This document shows positions 5,800-12,163 of a DNA stretch of 12,723 bases, piece after piece (the stretch's first letter is position 1; every line of letters starts with the position of its first letter). The position numbers were made by a program, and so were the translations under genes. The notes beneath the pieces are model-generated. The model had not been told where the DNA came from and made no database searches. It saw only the letters and a list, made by a program, of their open reading frames with translations. This stretch comes from an uncultured Actinomycetes bacterium (GTDB taxonomy: Bacteria > Actinomycetota > Actinomycetes > S36-B12), in assembly GCA_937902285.1 (NCBI GenBank), contig CALGTB010000054.1:1-12723 (forward strand), in the 5' to 3' direction.

Positions 5800-7344
5800 T
5801 TAGTCCCTGTGGTGGAGGTGCGGAACGCGCGGATGCGGAATGTGGACGTGGATCTCGGCCGGCTCCGGGGGGAGGTCCTCGACCCCGATCGCGAGCGCCT
5901 GCTCATGCCGGCTGTGAGCAGAGGGCAGCAGGAGCGCCGCGACCACGCCCAGGACGGCGATGCCTGTGCAGACCCAGAAGCCCATGGTGAACGCCTGGTC
6001 CGTCGGAGCTCCCTGCTCGTTGATGCTGGACGCAATGACGGCGGCGACGACGGCAGTGCCGACGCTGCCGCCGATCGTGCGCACGATCGCGTTGACGCTG
6101 GTCGCCTCACCGGTGTGGGTGATCGGCACGGATTCGATGATGGAGTTCGACATGGCCGCGAACGCCAGGCCCATGCCGGCGCCGGTGAGGATGCCGGAGA
6201 TCAGCAGCTGCCAGACGGAGACGTGGCTGACGGCAGGGATGAGGAACGCGAACGTGACCAGGACCATGCCCAGGAACAGCGGGAGTTTCGGCCCGTACCT
6301 GCGGTCGAGCAGCCCGGACAGCGGGCCGAAGACGAGCATCATCAGTGTGGTCGGAAGGAGGAACAGGCCCGCCTCGCTCACGGACTTGCCGAATCCGTAG
6401 CCCAGTGCCGCAGGCAGTTCAAGGAGCATCGGGATGAGCAGGAAGGTGCCGAACATGACGAACCCGAGTGACAGGCCGACGAGGTTGGTCGCCCAGACGC
6501 CGCGGATGGCCATCAGGCGCATGTCGACGAGGGGCGCCTTGACCCGTCGCTCGACGAGTACGAAAGCGATCAGCGCGAGAACCCCGAGGAGGAGCAGCGT
6601 GACGGTCTTGGTGTCTCCCCAGCCCCAGGCCCGACCCTTGCTGATCGCCAGCAGGATCGACACCAACGACACCGAGAGGACGGAAGCCCCGAGGAGGTCC
6701 AGACGGCCGGGTGCGCGCACGGGGGATTCGGGAACGCCGAACGTCACGCCGATCAGGGCAGTGACGATGAGGACCAGCGGCAGCCAGAACAGCCATTCCC
6801 AGCCCAAGTGCTCGACGATCGGGCCTGCCGAGACGATTCCCAGCCCGGCGCCGACGCCGAACACGGCGGACAAGAGGCCGACCGTGACTCCGACCTTCTG
6901 CTTAGGAAGCTCGTCACGGACGATGCCGATCGACAGCGGCATGATGCCGCCGGCCGCGCCCTGTAGGGCGCGAGCGGCGATGAGGACGGGCAGGGTGGTG
7001 GCCATCGCTGCCATGACGGTTCCTGCGGCCAGGATGACAAGGACGACGAGCATCACCTTCCGCTTGCCGAGCATGTCGCCCAGTCGGCCCACGATCGGCG
7101 TGAGCACCGATGCCGACAGCAGGTAGGCGGTGAGCACCCAGCTGATGTCGCTCGTGGAGGCGTTGAGGTCCTTGGCGATCTCCGGCAGCGCCGGTGCCAC
7201 GAGGGACTGCAGCACGGCGAACGCCAGTCCGCCCAGGGACAAGAACAGCACGACGAGTGTGGTGTTGGCGTGCCGCCCACTGCGAGACGCGCTGCTGTCG
7301 GGCGCGGCTGCGGTAGACGCCTCCGAGGTCTGAGTCACGAGCAT
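5800..7344 (-). CDS. MFS drug exporter, DHA2 (14-helix) type
   Basis: This 514-residue major facilitator protein probably exports toxic compounds by proton antiport at the cytoplasmic membrane. Visible are a first helix and loop with LVAPALPEIAKDL (about 48-60), motif A GRLGDMLGKRK (86-96), a GAGLGIVSAGPIVEH motif-C-like region, and about 14 hydrophobic segments including the central pair (LDLLGASVLSVSLVSILLAI and TVTLLLLGVLALIAFVLV) that marks the 14-helix type. The short His-rich C-terminal tail (EIHVHIPHPRVPHLHHRD, seven His) is unusual and could bind metal. No Shine-Dalgarno is seen before ATG 7344; GTG 7338 is an alternative start. It is divergent from a TetR gene with a shared palindromic operator, the standard arrangement of a regulator and the pump it represses. 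The substrate cannot be named. Confidence 0.9.
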   Translation of the reverse strand: MLVTQTSEASTAAAPDSSASRSGRHANTTLVVLFLSLGGLAFAVLQSLVAPALPEIAKDLNASTSDISWVLTAYLLSASVLTPIVGRLGDMLGKRKVMLVVLVILAAGTVMAAMATTLPVLIAARALQGAAGGIMPLSIGIVRDELPKQKVGVTVGLLSAVFGVGAGLGIVSAGPIVEHLGWEWLFWLPLVLIVTALIGVTFGVPESPVRAPGRLDLLGASVLSVSLVSILLAISKGRAWGWGDTKTVTLLLLGVLALIAFVLVERRVKAPLVDMRLMAIRGVWATNLVGLSLGFVMFGTFLLIPMLLELPAALGYGFGKSVSEAGLFLLPTTLMMLVFGPLSGLLDRRYGPKLPLFLGMVLVTFAFLIPAVSHVSVWQLLISGILTGAGMGLAFAAMSNSIIESVPITHTGEATSVNAIVRTIGGSVGTAVVAAVIASSINEQGAPTDQAFTMGFWVCTGIAVLGVVAALLLPSAHSRHEQALAIGVEDLPPEPAEIHVHIPHPRVPHLHHRD

Positions 7345-7352
7345 CCGATCGA

Positions 7353-7374
7353 TAAGTAATCACTTGATGATTTA
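7353..7374. promoter_or_regulatory. Probable TetR operator between exporter and regulator
   Basis: A 22-bp imperfect palindrome: TAAGTAATCA (7353-7362), CT, TGATGATTTA (7365-7374). Eight of eleven base pairs match, and the central ATCA/TGAT is perfect. It ends 9 bp upstream of the exporter start, so a bound repressor would block that promoter and probably that of the divergent regulator. Its size and symmetry suit a TetR dimer; the assignment is inference. Confidence 0.6.
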
Positions 7375-7430
7375 CCGAAGGGGGTTGCGGGTCGTATGTC
7401 AACAAAGGTTTACTTCAGTTCTGCAACGCC

Positions 7431-7456
7431 TGGGCACAAGGGCCGTGGGCACAAGG
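7431..7456. repeat. 11-bp direct repeat before the TetR gene
   Basis: TGGGCACAAGG occurs at 7431-7441 and 7446-7456, a 15-bp period. The second copy contains the AAGGAG ribosome-binding site (7453-7458) of the TetR gene, so it may be a slipped duplication of the leader with no separate role. Confidence 0.4.
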
Positions 7457-7462
7457 AGTTCC

Positions 7463-8113
7463 GTGAAAGCCATACCTCCGCCAGCCGCCGACGCCCGTCT
7501 CGACGACCAGGAGGGCCGCGATTGCGGCGGCCATAGGTCTCGAGACGCAGCCCGGACCCGGCAGCGGCTGCTGCACACAGCCGCCCGCCTCTTCGCCGCC
7601 AACGGCTACGCGGCCACGACCGTCCGAGAGATCGCCCACGAAGCCGACGTCAACGCGGCCCTCATCAATAGGTACTTCGCATCGAAGGAGGGCCTGTTCG
7701 AGGCCTGTCTGACTGCGGGCAGCCACCGAATCCGTCCGTTTGCCGACGATGGTGACGAAGATGACATCGCCTACGACCTCGACACGCTCGCCCCGATGCT
7801 GGCCAGGGAACTTGTCGGTGTTGGCAGTGAGCCGCTCATGCTTCTACTTCGTTCATCGGGTGACGATCGGGCCGAGCGAATCCGGCTCGACATTCTCCAG
7901 AACCTCGGCGAGCGCACGGCAGCATTGGCCGGCTGGCAGGCGGGAGGCGACGACGGACGACTACTTCACGCTCAACTCCTGGTCAGCCTCGCGATCGGCA
8001 TCGCAGTCCTGCGATCCCGATCTGGAGGTCCCGAACCGCTTGCCTCGGCAACCGCCGCTGAACTCGCGGCGCCACTCAACGACGTCGTCGACGCACTCCT
8101 GCGACGTCGATAG
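7463..8113 (+). CDS. TetR-family repressor of the divergent MFS exporter
   Basis: With the GTG at 7463 the protein is 216 residues, normal for the family. I chose it because AAGGAG (7453-7458) lies four bases upstream; the frame is open further up, but that stretch overlaps the operator region and lacks coding character. Residues 32-80 form the TetR_N domain: helix 1 RQRLLHTAARLFAANGY, helix-turn-helix TTVREIAHEADVNAALINRYF, then SKEGLFEACL. The rest is a helical ligand-binding and dimerisation domain. Such proteins leave DNA when an inducer binds. The divergent exporter and the palindrome at 7353-7374 suggest local repression and autoregulation; the inducer is unknown. Residues 1-30 are a polar, possibly disordered extension. 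Confidence 0.88.
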   Translation: MKAIPPPAADARLDDQEGRDCGGHRSRDAARTRQRLLHTAARLFAANGYAATTVREIAHEADVNAALINRYFASKEGLFEACLTAGSHRIRPFADDGDEDDIAYDLDTLAPMLARELVGVGSEPLMLLLRSSGDDRAERIRLDILQNLGERTAALAGWQAGGDDGRLLHAQLLVSLAIGIAVLRSRSGGPEPLASATAAELAAPLNDVVDALLRRR

Positions 8114-8720
8114 TCCTCGATCCATCGAGCCGAGCGTCCACCAATGGAGTCTCAGCGCCTTGAGCGTGGTCAGCCGCTCGTCCCAGAGTTCATGGGGACG
8201 TCTCGGAGTCGGCCGGCGTCGTCAGCCGGGCTCCCGTTCACCCGTCGATCGCCAGCCTCATCCACCGAGTGGCCAACGAGCGGCCAGATTCACCGACCGA
8301 TGGTCAGACCTGCTGCCTCCCGACAAGCCCCAAGGAGGCGGTTGATCCTCGTGACAGTCGGCTGCTCGACGTCACCTCCGATTGGACATCGCGGCTGGAC
8401 TCGTTGTCGCCAGATCGGTAGGTGGCGGCGCACACCTGCTTGATGTCCACCGTGCCCGTGATGAGGCTCGGCATGGTGCCCCGTAGCGGCCAGCTCCGGC
8501 AGCCAAGGTGACGCAGGCGCCTTACCACCCAAGAGTGAGCCAATTGCGCCTTCTCAGCGGTCGCGCCGCCTAGCAGGCAGGTGGAATGTCCATGATGAAG
8601 TTGTTCCCCTGCTTACCCACGTGCCGGTGAAGCGGTCCTGCTAGGTCCGGCGTGCGAGACGGGATCGCATCGCCGGCTCCTCGATACTGGAGCCCGACGT
8701 CAGCAGTGCACGTCCCGCTG

Positions 8721-8743
8721 GGCCGCGCCGCGGTGGCGCGGCC
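8721..8743. other. 9-bp GC hairpin
   Basis: GGCCGCGCC (8721-8729) and GGCGCGGCC (8735-8743) pair perfectly around the loop GCGGT. There is no T-run after it on either strand. It could be a Rho-independent-like stop of the kind common in GC-rich actinobacteria or part of a structured RNA. Confidence 0.4.
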
Positions 8744-8765
8744 GACACGCCAGGCGGTGCACGTG

Positions 8766-8820
8766 CGCACCGGCACGTGCGGCGATGCGCGTCGCGCCAT
8801 CCGCGTAGCGTGCCGGTGCG
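8766..8820. other. 12-bp perfect inverted repeat with a 31-base GC-rich interior
   Basis: CGCACCGGCACG (8766-8777) is the exact reverse complement of CGTGCCGGTGCG (8809-8820). With the hairpin 22 bases to the left this gives two strong adjacent stems in DNA without a credible gene, so a structured RNA or a protein-binding site is possible. No known RNA family is recognised. Confidence 0.4.
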
Positions 8821-8939
8821 GCCGTGCGATCGCCGTGCTTGCCGGACGGGCACCTGATCGCGTGCATCCGCTGGTCATGGCGGTTCCCCGAGGGATCGAC
8901 GGCAGCCGTCGCTTCTTGATCGGACCGAGGCCCAGGCCA

Positions 8940-9020
8940 TGGCACTCCCGCGACATACTTCCCTTGGTGTCTCTGAGAGACTCGACGCGCTGGTCGTGAC
9001 GCCGTGTGGGAGGAGTGCCA
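8940..9020 (+). promoter_or_regulatory. Inverted repeat that could mask a MarR ribosome-binding site
   Basis: TGGCACTCC (8940-8948) and GGAGTGCCA (9012-9020) are exact reverse complements 63 bases apart. The right arm includes part of the Shine-Dalgarno GGGAGGAG (9008-9015) for the GTG at 9022. If the transcript starts left of 8940, the stem would hide that site while leaving the second one (GGGGAGG, 9048-9054, before ATG 9061) free. The transcription start is unknown, so a DNA-level role is equally possible. Confidence 0.35.
8969..8981. promoter_or_regulatory. Possible MarR operator
   Basis: GTCTCT-G-AGAGAC is a perfect 6-bp inverted repeat around one base, 41 bp before the GTG start of the MarR gene. 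Position and symmetry fit autoregulation by a MarR dimer, though typical MarR sites are somewhat longer. Confidence 0.4.
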
Positions 9021-9021
9021 C

Positions 9022-9507
9022 GTGAGTGGGGAACCTGCTGCGCGGTCGGGGAGGTCACAGATGGTCCCGGCCGCGGATGGTGATGCCCAGGAATTCGCGG
9101 CGGCCGTTCTGTCGTTTCTGGCCGCCGCGCGCAGAACGCGCGGCCGGCTGCAGCCCATCGTGGATGACATCACGGTGCCGCAATTGGTCGTGCTGGATGC
9201 CGTCGACCGCGCCGGGGCCCTTGGCGTGTCCGCTGTCGCTGCCTCTGTCGGCCTCGCGCAGCCCACCGTCACCCGTAGCGTGTCTGCCCTCGAACGCATG
9301 GGGTTGGTTGAGTCCGCAGCGGGCGCCGCCGACGGGCGTGTTCGCGTCATTCACCTGACGCCGCGCGGACACCAGGTCGTTGAGGCGAAGCGGGCCATGG
9401 TGTTGGGGCATCTCGCGACGCTCTGGGCGAGCTTGGACACCGCTGAACGCGAAGCCGCTGCACCTTTGCTGCGGCACCTCGCGGAACTGATCGAGCACCT
9501 GCTGTAG
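9022..9507 (+). CDS. MarR-family transcriptional regulator, stand-alone
   Basis: From GTG 9022 the protein has 161 residues. It shows the winged-helix MarR layout: N-terminal dimerisation helix (EFAAAVLSFLAAARR), VPQLVVLDAVDRAG, a helix-turn-helix at about 68-91 (VSAVAASVGLAQPTVTRSVSALERMGLV), the wing DGRVRVIHLTPRG (104-116) and C-terminal helices that complete the dimer (LRHLAELIEHLL). Such regulators sense small aromatics, oxidants or drugs and usually repress nearby efflux or detoxification genes. Two starts are equally well placed: GTG 9022 (GGGAGGAG, six bases) and ATG 9061 (GGGGAGG, six bases), which would give 148 residues. No partner gene lies directly downstream; 282 bp without a credible gene separate it from the next MarR gene. 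Its targets are unknown. Confidence 0.87.
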   Translation: MSGEPAARSGRSQMVPAADGDAQEFAAAVLSFLAAARRTRGRLQPIVDDITVPQLVVLDAVDRAGALGVSAVAASVGLAQPTVTRSVSALERMGLVESAAGAADGRVRVIHLTPRGHQVVEAKRAMVLGHLATLWASLDTAEREAAAPLLRHLAELIEHLL

Positions 9508-9753
9508 ACGTGGCGTAACGCGACCCGATATCGAAGCGGGCGTTCCTGATCTTCGTTGCGCCGATCCGTCGAGCCCGAGTGCAGTCGACGTCGCGGCCCC
9601 GGGCAGCGCGTCTCGGTCGCTGGCGACGAACGAGGCCTGGCTCGTCGATAGGCACCTGGCTCCGACGGCGCTCACCCCGGCGGCGTCGCCCGGGAAGATG
9701 ACAGCAACGGAAGCGAGCCTCGAGGTGGCGGCACTCGTCCACCGTTCAGCCTC

Positions 9754-9788
9754 TGTTCCTGCCCGGAACCATGATGTATGTTCCTGCT
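9754..9788 (+). promoter_or_regulatory. Probable leaderless promoter and operator of the MarR-MFS operon
   Basis: TATGTT (9777-9782) fits the TAnnnT -10 box and is followed by exactly six bases and then ATG 9789, so transcription and translation probably start together. TGTTCCTGC occurs at 9754-9762 and again at 9779-9787 across the -10 box, and GTTCC-TGCCC-GGAAC forms an inverted repeat at 9755-9769. These are good candidates for binding of the MarR product to its own promoter. Confidence 0.5.
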
Positions 9789-10376
9789 ATGCAACAATCG
9801 CCTGCGCCTGCGTCGGCGAGCCTGTTCGCGGCAGACGAGTTATCGATCCTCGTCCGGTTTGCCGAACGAGCGGTTCCGTTGCGGGAGGGGCCCGGGCGGG
9901 ACCTGGAACGGGGTAGTTACGTGCTGCTTGCGCACCTGGGGCGCGCCGGATCGGCCCGCAGCGCCGATCTGGCGCGGGCGCTGCATCTCAACGCCTCGAC
10001 GGTCAGCCGTCAGGTCGCGGCCTTGGGGCGCGAAGGCCTGATCGATCGGATACCCGACCCGGCGGATCACCGGGCGTTCGAGGTACGACTCACCAGTCAC
10101 GGACGTGTCGTGCTGGCCCGGTTACGTGAGATGAAGCTGCGCCGCTTGCACGCCGCATTCGAGACATGGTCCGAACAGGAGGTGAGGACCTTCGCGCTGG
10201 CCCTGCGTCGCCTGAACGAGGGTCTCGACTCCGCTGACTTCCGTCTGCGCGATGACGCCGACGTGCGCCCGAGCAGCCTCGCGGCGGTCGCTCCCGAACA
10301 GCCGGTACTCACCGCGCTCTCCCGTTCGCCTCGTCCGGGGCATCACAGCTCCGAAGGAGGTTCTGATGAACAGTGA
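9789..10376 (+). CDS. MarR-family regulator at the head of the exporter operon
   Basis: The 195-residue protein contains a MarR winged helix: DNA-binding helices at about 57-80 (RSADLARALHLNASTVSRQVAALGREGLI), the wing with DPADHRAFEVRLT (90-102), and helices RLREMKLRRLHAAF and EQEVRTFALALRRLNEGL for dimerisation. A 40-residue low-complexity tail after 155 is longer than usual; it covers the leader and ribosome-binding site of the exporter. ATG 9771 and ATG 9774 are in frame, but 9789 suits the leaderless promoter. The stop overlaps the exporter start by 11 bp, so the two are translationally coupled, and it most likely represses this operon until the pump's substrate or a lipid-related signal is bound (inference). 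Confidence 0.87.
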   Translation: MQQSPAPASASLFAADELSILVRFAERAVPLREGPGRDLERGSYVLLAHLGRAGSARSADLARALHLNASTVSRQVAALGREGLIDRIPDPADHRAFEVRLTSHGRVVLARLREMKLRRLHAAFETWSEQEVRTFALALRRLNEGLDSADFRLRDDADVRPSSLAAVAPEQPVLTALSRSPRPGHHSSEGGSDEQ

Positions 10377-12075
10377 ATCGACTCCGGTCACCCCAGCGGG
10401 AGACGCGCCGGGCATGCAGGCGTTCCCGGCTCTGAGTCACCGGCAGATCCAGACAGTGCTGCTTGGGCTCATGCTCGGGATGCTCGTCGCCGCCTTGTCG
10501 CAGACGATCGTGGCCACCGCGCTGCCGACCATCGTGGGAGACCTCGGTGGCCAGGGCCAGCTGGCGTGGGTGGTCTCGGCGACCCTGCTCGCCTCGACAG
10601 CGTCTACCCCGATCTGGGGGAAGGTCTCCGACATCTACGGGCGCAAGCCCATGTTCCAGCTGGCGATAGTGGTGTTCCTCATCGCATCACTGTTTGCCGG
10701 GTTCAGTCAGAACATGGGCCAGCTGATCGCGGCGCGGGCCTTCCAGGGCATCGGCGTCGGCGGTCTGATGGCACTGTCGCAGGCGATCATCGGCGATGTC
10801 GTCAGCCCTCGCGAACGTGGCCGTTACCAGGGGTACATCGGCGGGGCCTTCGGCCTCGCCACGGTCGCCGGACCACTCATCGGCGGGTACCTCGTCGATC
10901 ACCTGTCCTGGCGATGGACGTTCTGGGTCGGCATCCCGATCGGGATCGCGGCCCTGGTGATCACCGAGCGCGTCCTTAACCTGCCGTTCCCGCGCCGCAA
11001 GCACGCGGTGGACTGGCTGGGCGCATTCTTCATCGTGGCGTCGGTGAGCGCTCTGCTGCTTGAGGTGTCCCTGGGCGGCAAGGAGTTCGAGTGGAATTCC
11101 GGTTGGACCTACTTGTTGGTGACGCTGACCGTGGTCTTCCTCCTGCTGGCCATCTGGCAGGAGCGTCGCGCTGACGAGCCCATCATGCCGCCCCGCATGT
11201 TCCGCAACCACACCTTCGTCATCGTGGCCGCGGCCGGCTTCGTCGTCGGCGTGGCGATGTTTGGCTCGATCATCTTCCTGCCGCAGTACTTGCAGATCGT
11301 CAAGGGCGAGACGCCAACGGCCTCCGGGCTGCAGACCCTGCCGCTCATGCTCGGCCTGCTGATGGCGTCGATCGGTTCGGGCCGGGCAATCACCCGTACG
11401 GGACGCTACAAGATCTTTCCCTTGATCGGACTGCTCATGCTGGCCGTGGGCCTGTACCTGATGAGCCTTCTCGATGCCAACACGTCCTTCGCCGTGATGA
11501 GCCTGTACATGATCGTCGTGGGCGTGGGCGTGGGCATGACGATGCAGGTTCTGATCCTGGCGGCGCAGAACGCGGCCGACCCTGGCGACCTGGGCGTCGC
11601 GACATCGGGTGCGACGTTCTTCCGGTCCCTCGGGGGAGCTATCGGTGTCGCAGCCCTCGGTGCCTTGCTGGCCCACGAGCTGGTCACCTCGATCCCGGCA
11701 CGACTGATGGAGGCGGGGGTCCCGATCGACAAGATCACCGGGGCGGCGGGCAACCTCGGCAGCCCAGCGCAGATCGATGCCCTACCTGAACCGATCCATA
11801 GCGCCGTCATCAATGGGTTTGCCGATGCCCTGCAGGTGGTGTTCCGTGCCGGTGTCCCGTTCGCCTTGCTGGGATTCGTCGTCCTGTTGTTCCTGCGCGA
11901 AACTCCCTTGCGAGAGGCGATGAAGGACGAGGAGGCCGACGGCGAGGCACTCGCGTTGGGCCTGCAGTCGGCGTTCGCACCCGACGTCGAACTCACGCGT
12001 GGCGAGCAGGTCACGGTCCCCGAAGCTGATTCTGAGCCGCCCGGCCCGCAGGGTGGGTCGGACCCGCCACCGTGA
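10366..12075 (+). CDS. MFS multidrug exporter, DHA2/EmrB-QacA type (14 helices)
   Basis: ATG 10366 follows AAGGAGG with a five-base gap and lies inside the end of the MarR gene. The 569-residue membrane protein begins with a polar segment, then helix 1 with ALSQTIVATALPTIVGDLGG (the EmrB-type signature, but with Ser where many members have Asp), motif A GKVSDIYGRKP (85-95), the SPRERGRYQGYIGGAFGLATVAGPLIGGYLVDHLSWRWTFW block (split here only for description: motif B/C region), and 14 hydrophobic segments in total. The last about 60 residues are a soluble acidic, Pro-rich tail. It exports drugs or lipophilic compounds by proton antiport. Transcriptional linkage to a lipid-modifying methyltransferase hints at membrane stress or export of a fatty-acid-like substrate; that is inference. 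Confidence 0.9.
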   Translation: MNSESTPVTPAGDAPGMQAFPALSHRQIQTVLLGLMLGMLVAALSQTIVATALPTIVGDLGGQGQLAWVVSATLLASTASTPIWGKVSDIYGRKPMFQLAIVVFLIASLFAGFSQNMGQLIAARAFQGIGVGGLMALSQAIIGDVVSPRERGRYQGYIGGAFGLATVAGPLIGGYLVDHLSWRWTFWVGIPIGIAALVITERVLNLPFPRRKHAVDWLGAFFIVASVSALLLEVSLGGKEFEWNSGWTYLLVTLTVVFLLLAIWQERRADEPIMPPRMFRNHTFVIVAAAGFVVGVAMFGSIIFLPQYLQIVKGETPTASGLQTLPLMLGLLMASIGSGRAITRTGRYKIFPLIGLLMLAVGLYLMSLLDANTSFAVMSLYMIVVGVGVGMTMQVLILAAQNAADPGDLGVATSGATFFRSLGGAIGVAALGALLAHELVTSIPARLMEAGVPIDKITGAAGNLGSPAQIDALPEPIHSAVINGFADALQVVFRAGVPFALLGFVVLLFLRETPLREAMKDEEADGEALALGLQSAFAPDVELTRGEQVTVPEADSEPPGPQGGSDPPP

Positions 12076-12101
12076 GACAGGAAGACCGGTTGCGGCTCGC
12101 C

Positions 12102-12154
12102 GCGTTGAGACCTTGAGTCGCGTTGAGACCTTGAGTCGCGTTGAGACCTTGAGT
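12102..12154. repeat. Threefold 18-bp tandem repeat before the methyltransferase gene
   Basis: GCGTTGAGACCTTGAGTC is present at 12102-12119 and 12120-12137, and 17 of 18 bases at 12138-12154. The array ends directly at the GGAGGAAGG ribosome-binding site. Each unit contains TTGAG twice, three bases apart. The period is a multiple of three, and the methyltransferase frame is open through it (RVETLS repeated), so a longer N-terminus from a TTG codon is not excluded, but the well-placed site after the repeat argues for untranslated leader. It could be a regulator array or a recent slippage duplication. Confidence 0.8.
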
Positions 12155-12163
12155 GGAGGAAGG

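Larger units (their letters stand above)
8114..8939. other. Gene-poor region
   Basis: No frame on either strand here combines a credible start, a ribosome-binding site, coding-type third positions and a recognisable protein. A plus-strand frame at 8164-8415 is open with GC-rich third positions (ending RLLDVTSDWTSRLDSLSPDR) but has no good start and may be a gene relic. Just after the TetR stop is CTCGAT-CC-ATCGAG (8116-8129), a small hairpin. The right part holds two GC-rich inverted repeats listed separately. Overall it resembles eroded coding or non-coding DNA. Confidence 0.5.

Noticed and set aside
8164..8415. Open plus frame ending RLLDVTSDWTSRLDSLSPDR
   Set aside because: GC-rich third positions hint at coding, but there is no good start or ribosome site and no family is recognised; kept only as a possible relic.
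8652..8999. Plus-strand frame of 115 codons
   Set aside because: No Shine-Dalgarno, odd Arg-rich composition, covers the hairpins; not supportable as a gene.
8570..9058. Minus-strand frame of 162 codons
   Set aside because: Composition is Arg/Thr/Pro-rich shadow-like, it has no ribosome-binding site, and it overlaps the MarR promoter.
9512..9788. Open plus frame between the two MarR genes (LATNEAWLVDRHLAPTAL)
   Set aside because: GC-rich third positions but no start codon or ribosome site before 9698, and the frame runs into the second MarR gene out of register.
10687..11676. Long minus-strand frame of 329 codons
   Set aside because: Antisense to the MFS exporter; rich in Asp, His and Gln as expected for a shadow of a hydrophobic protein.
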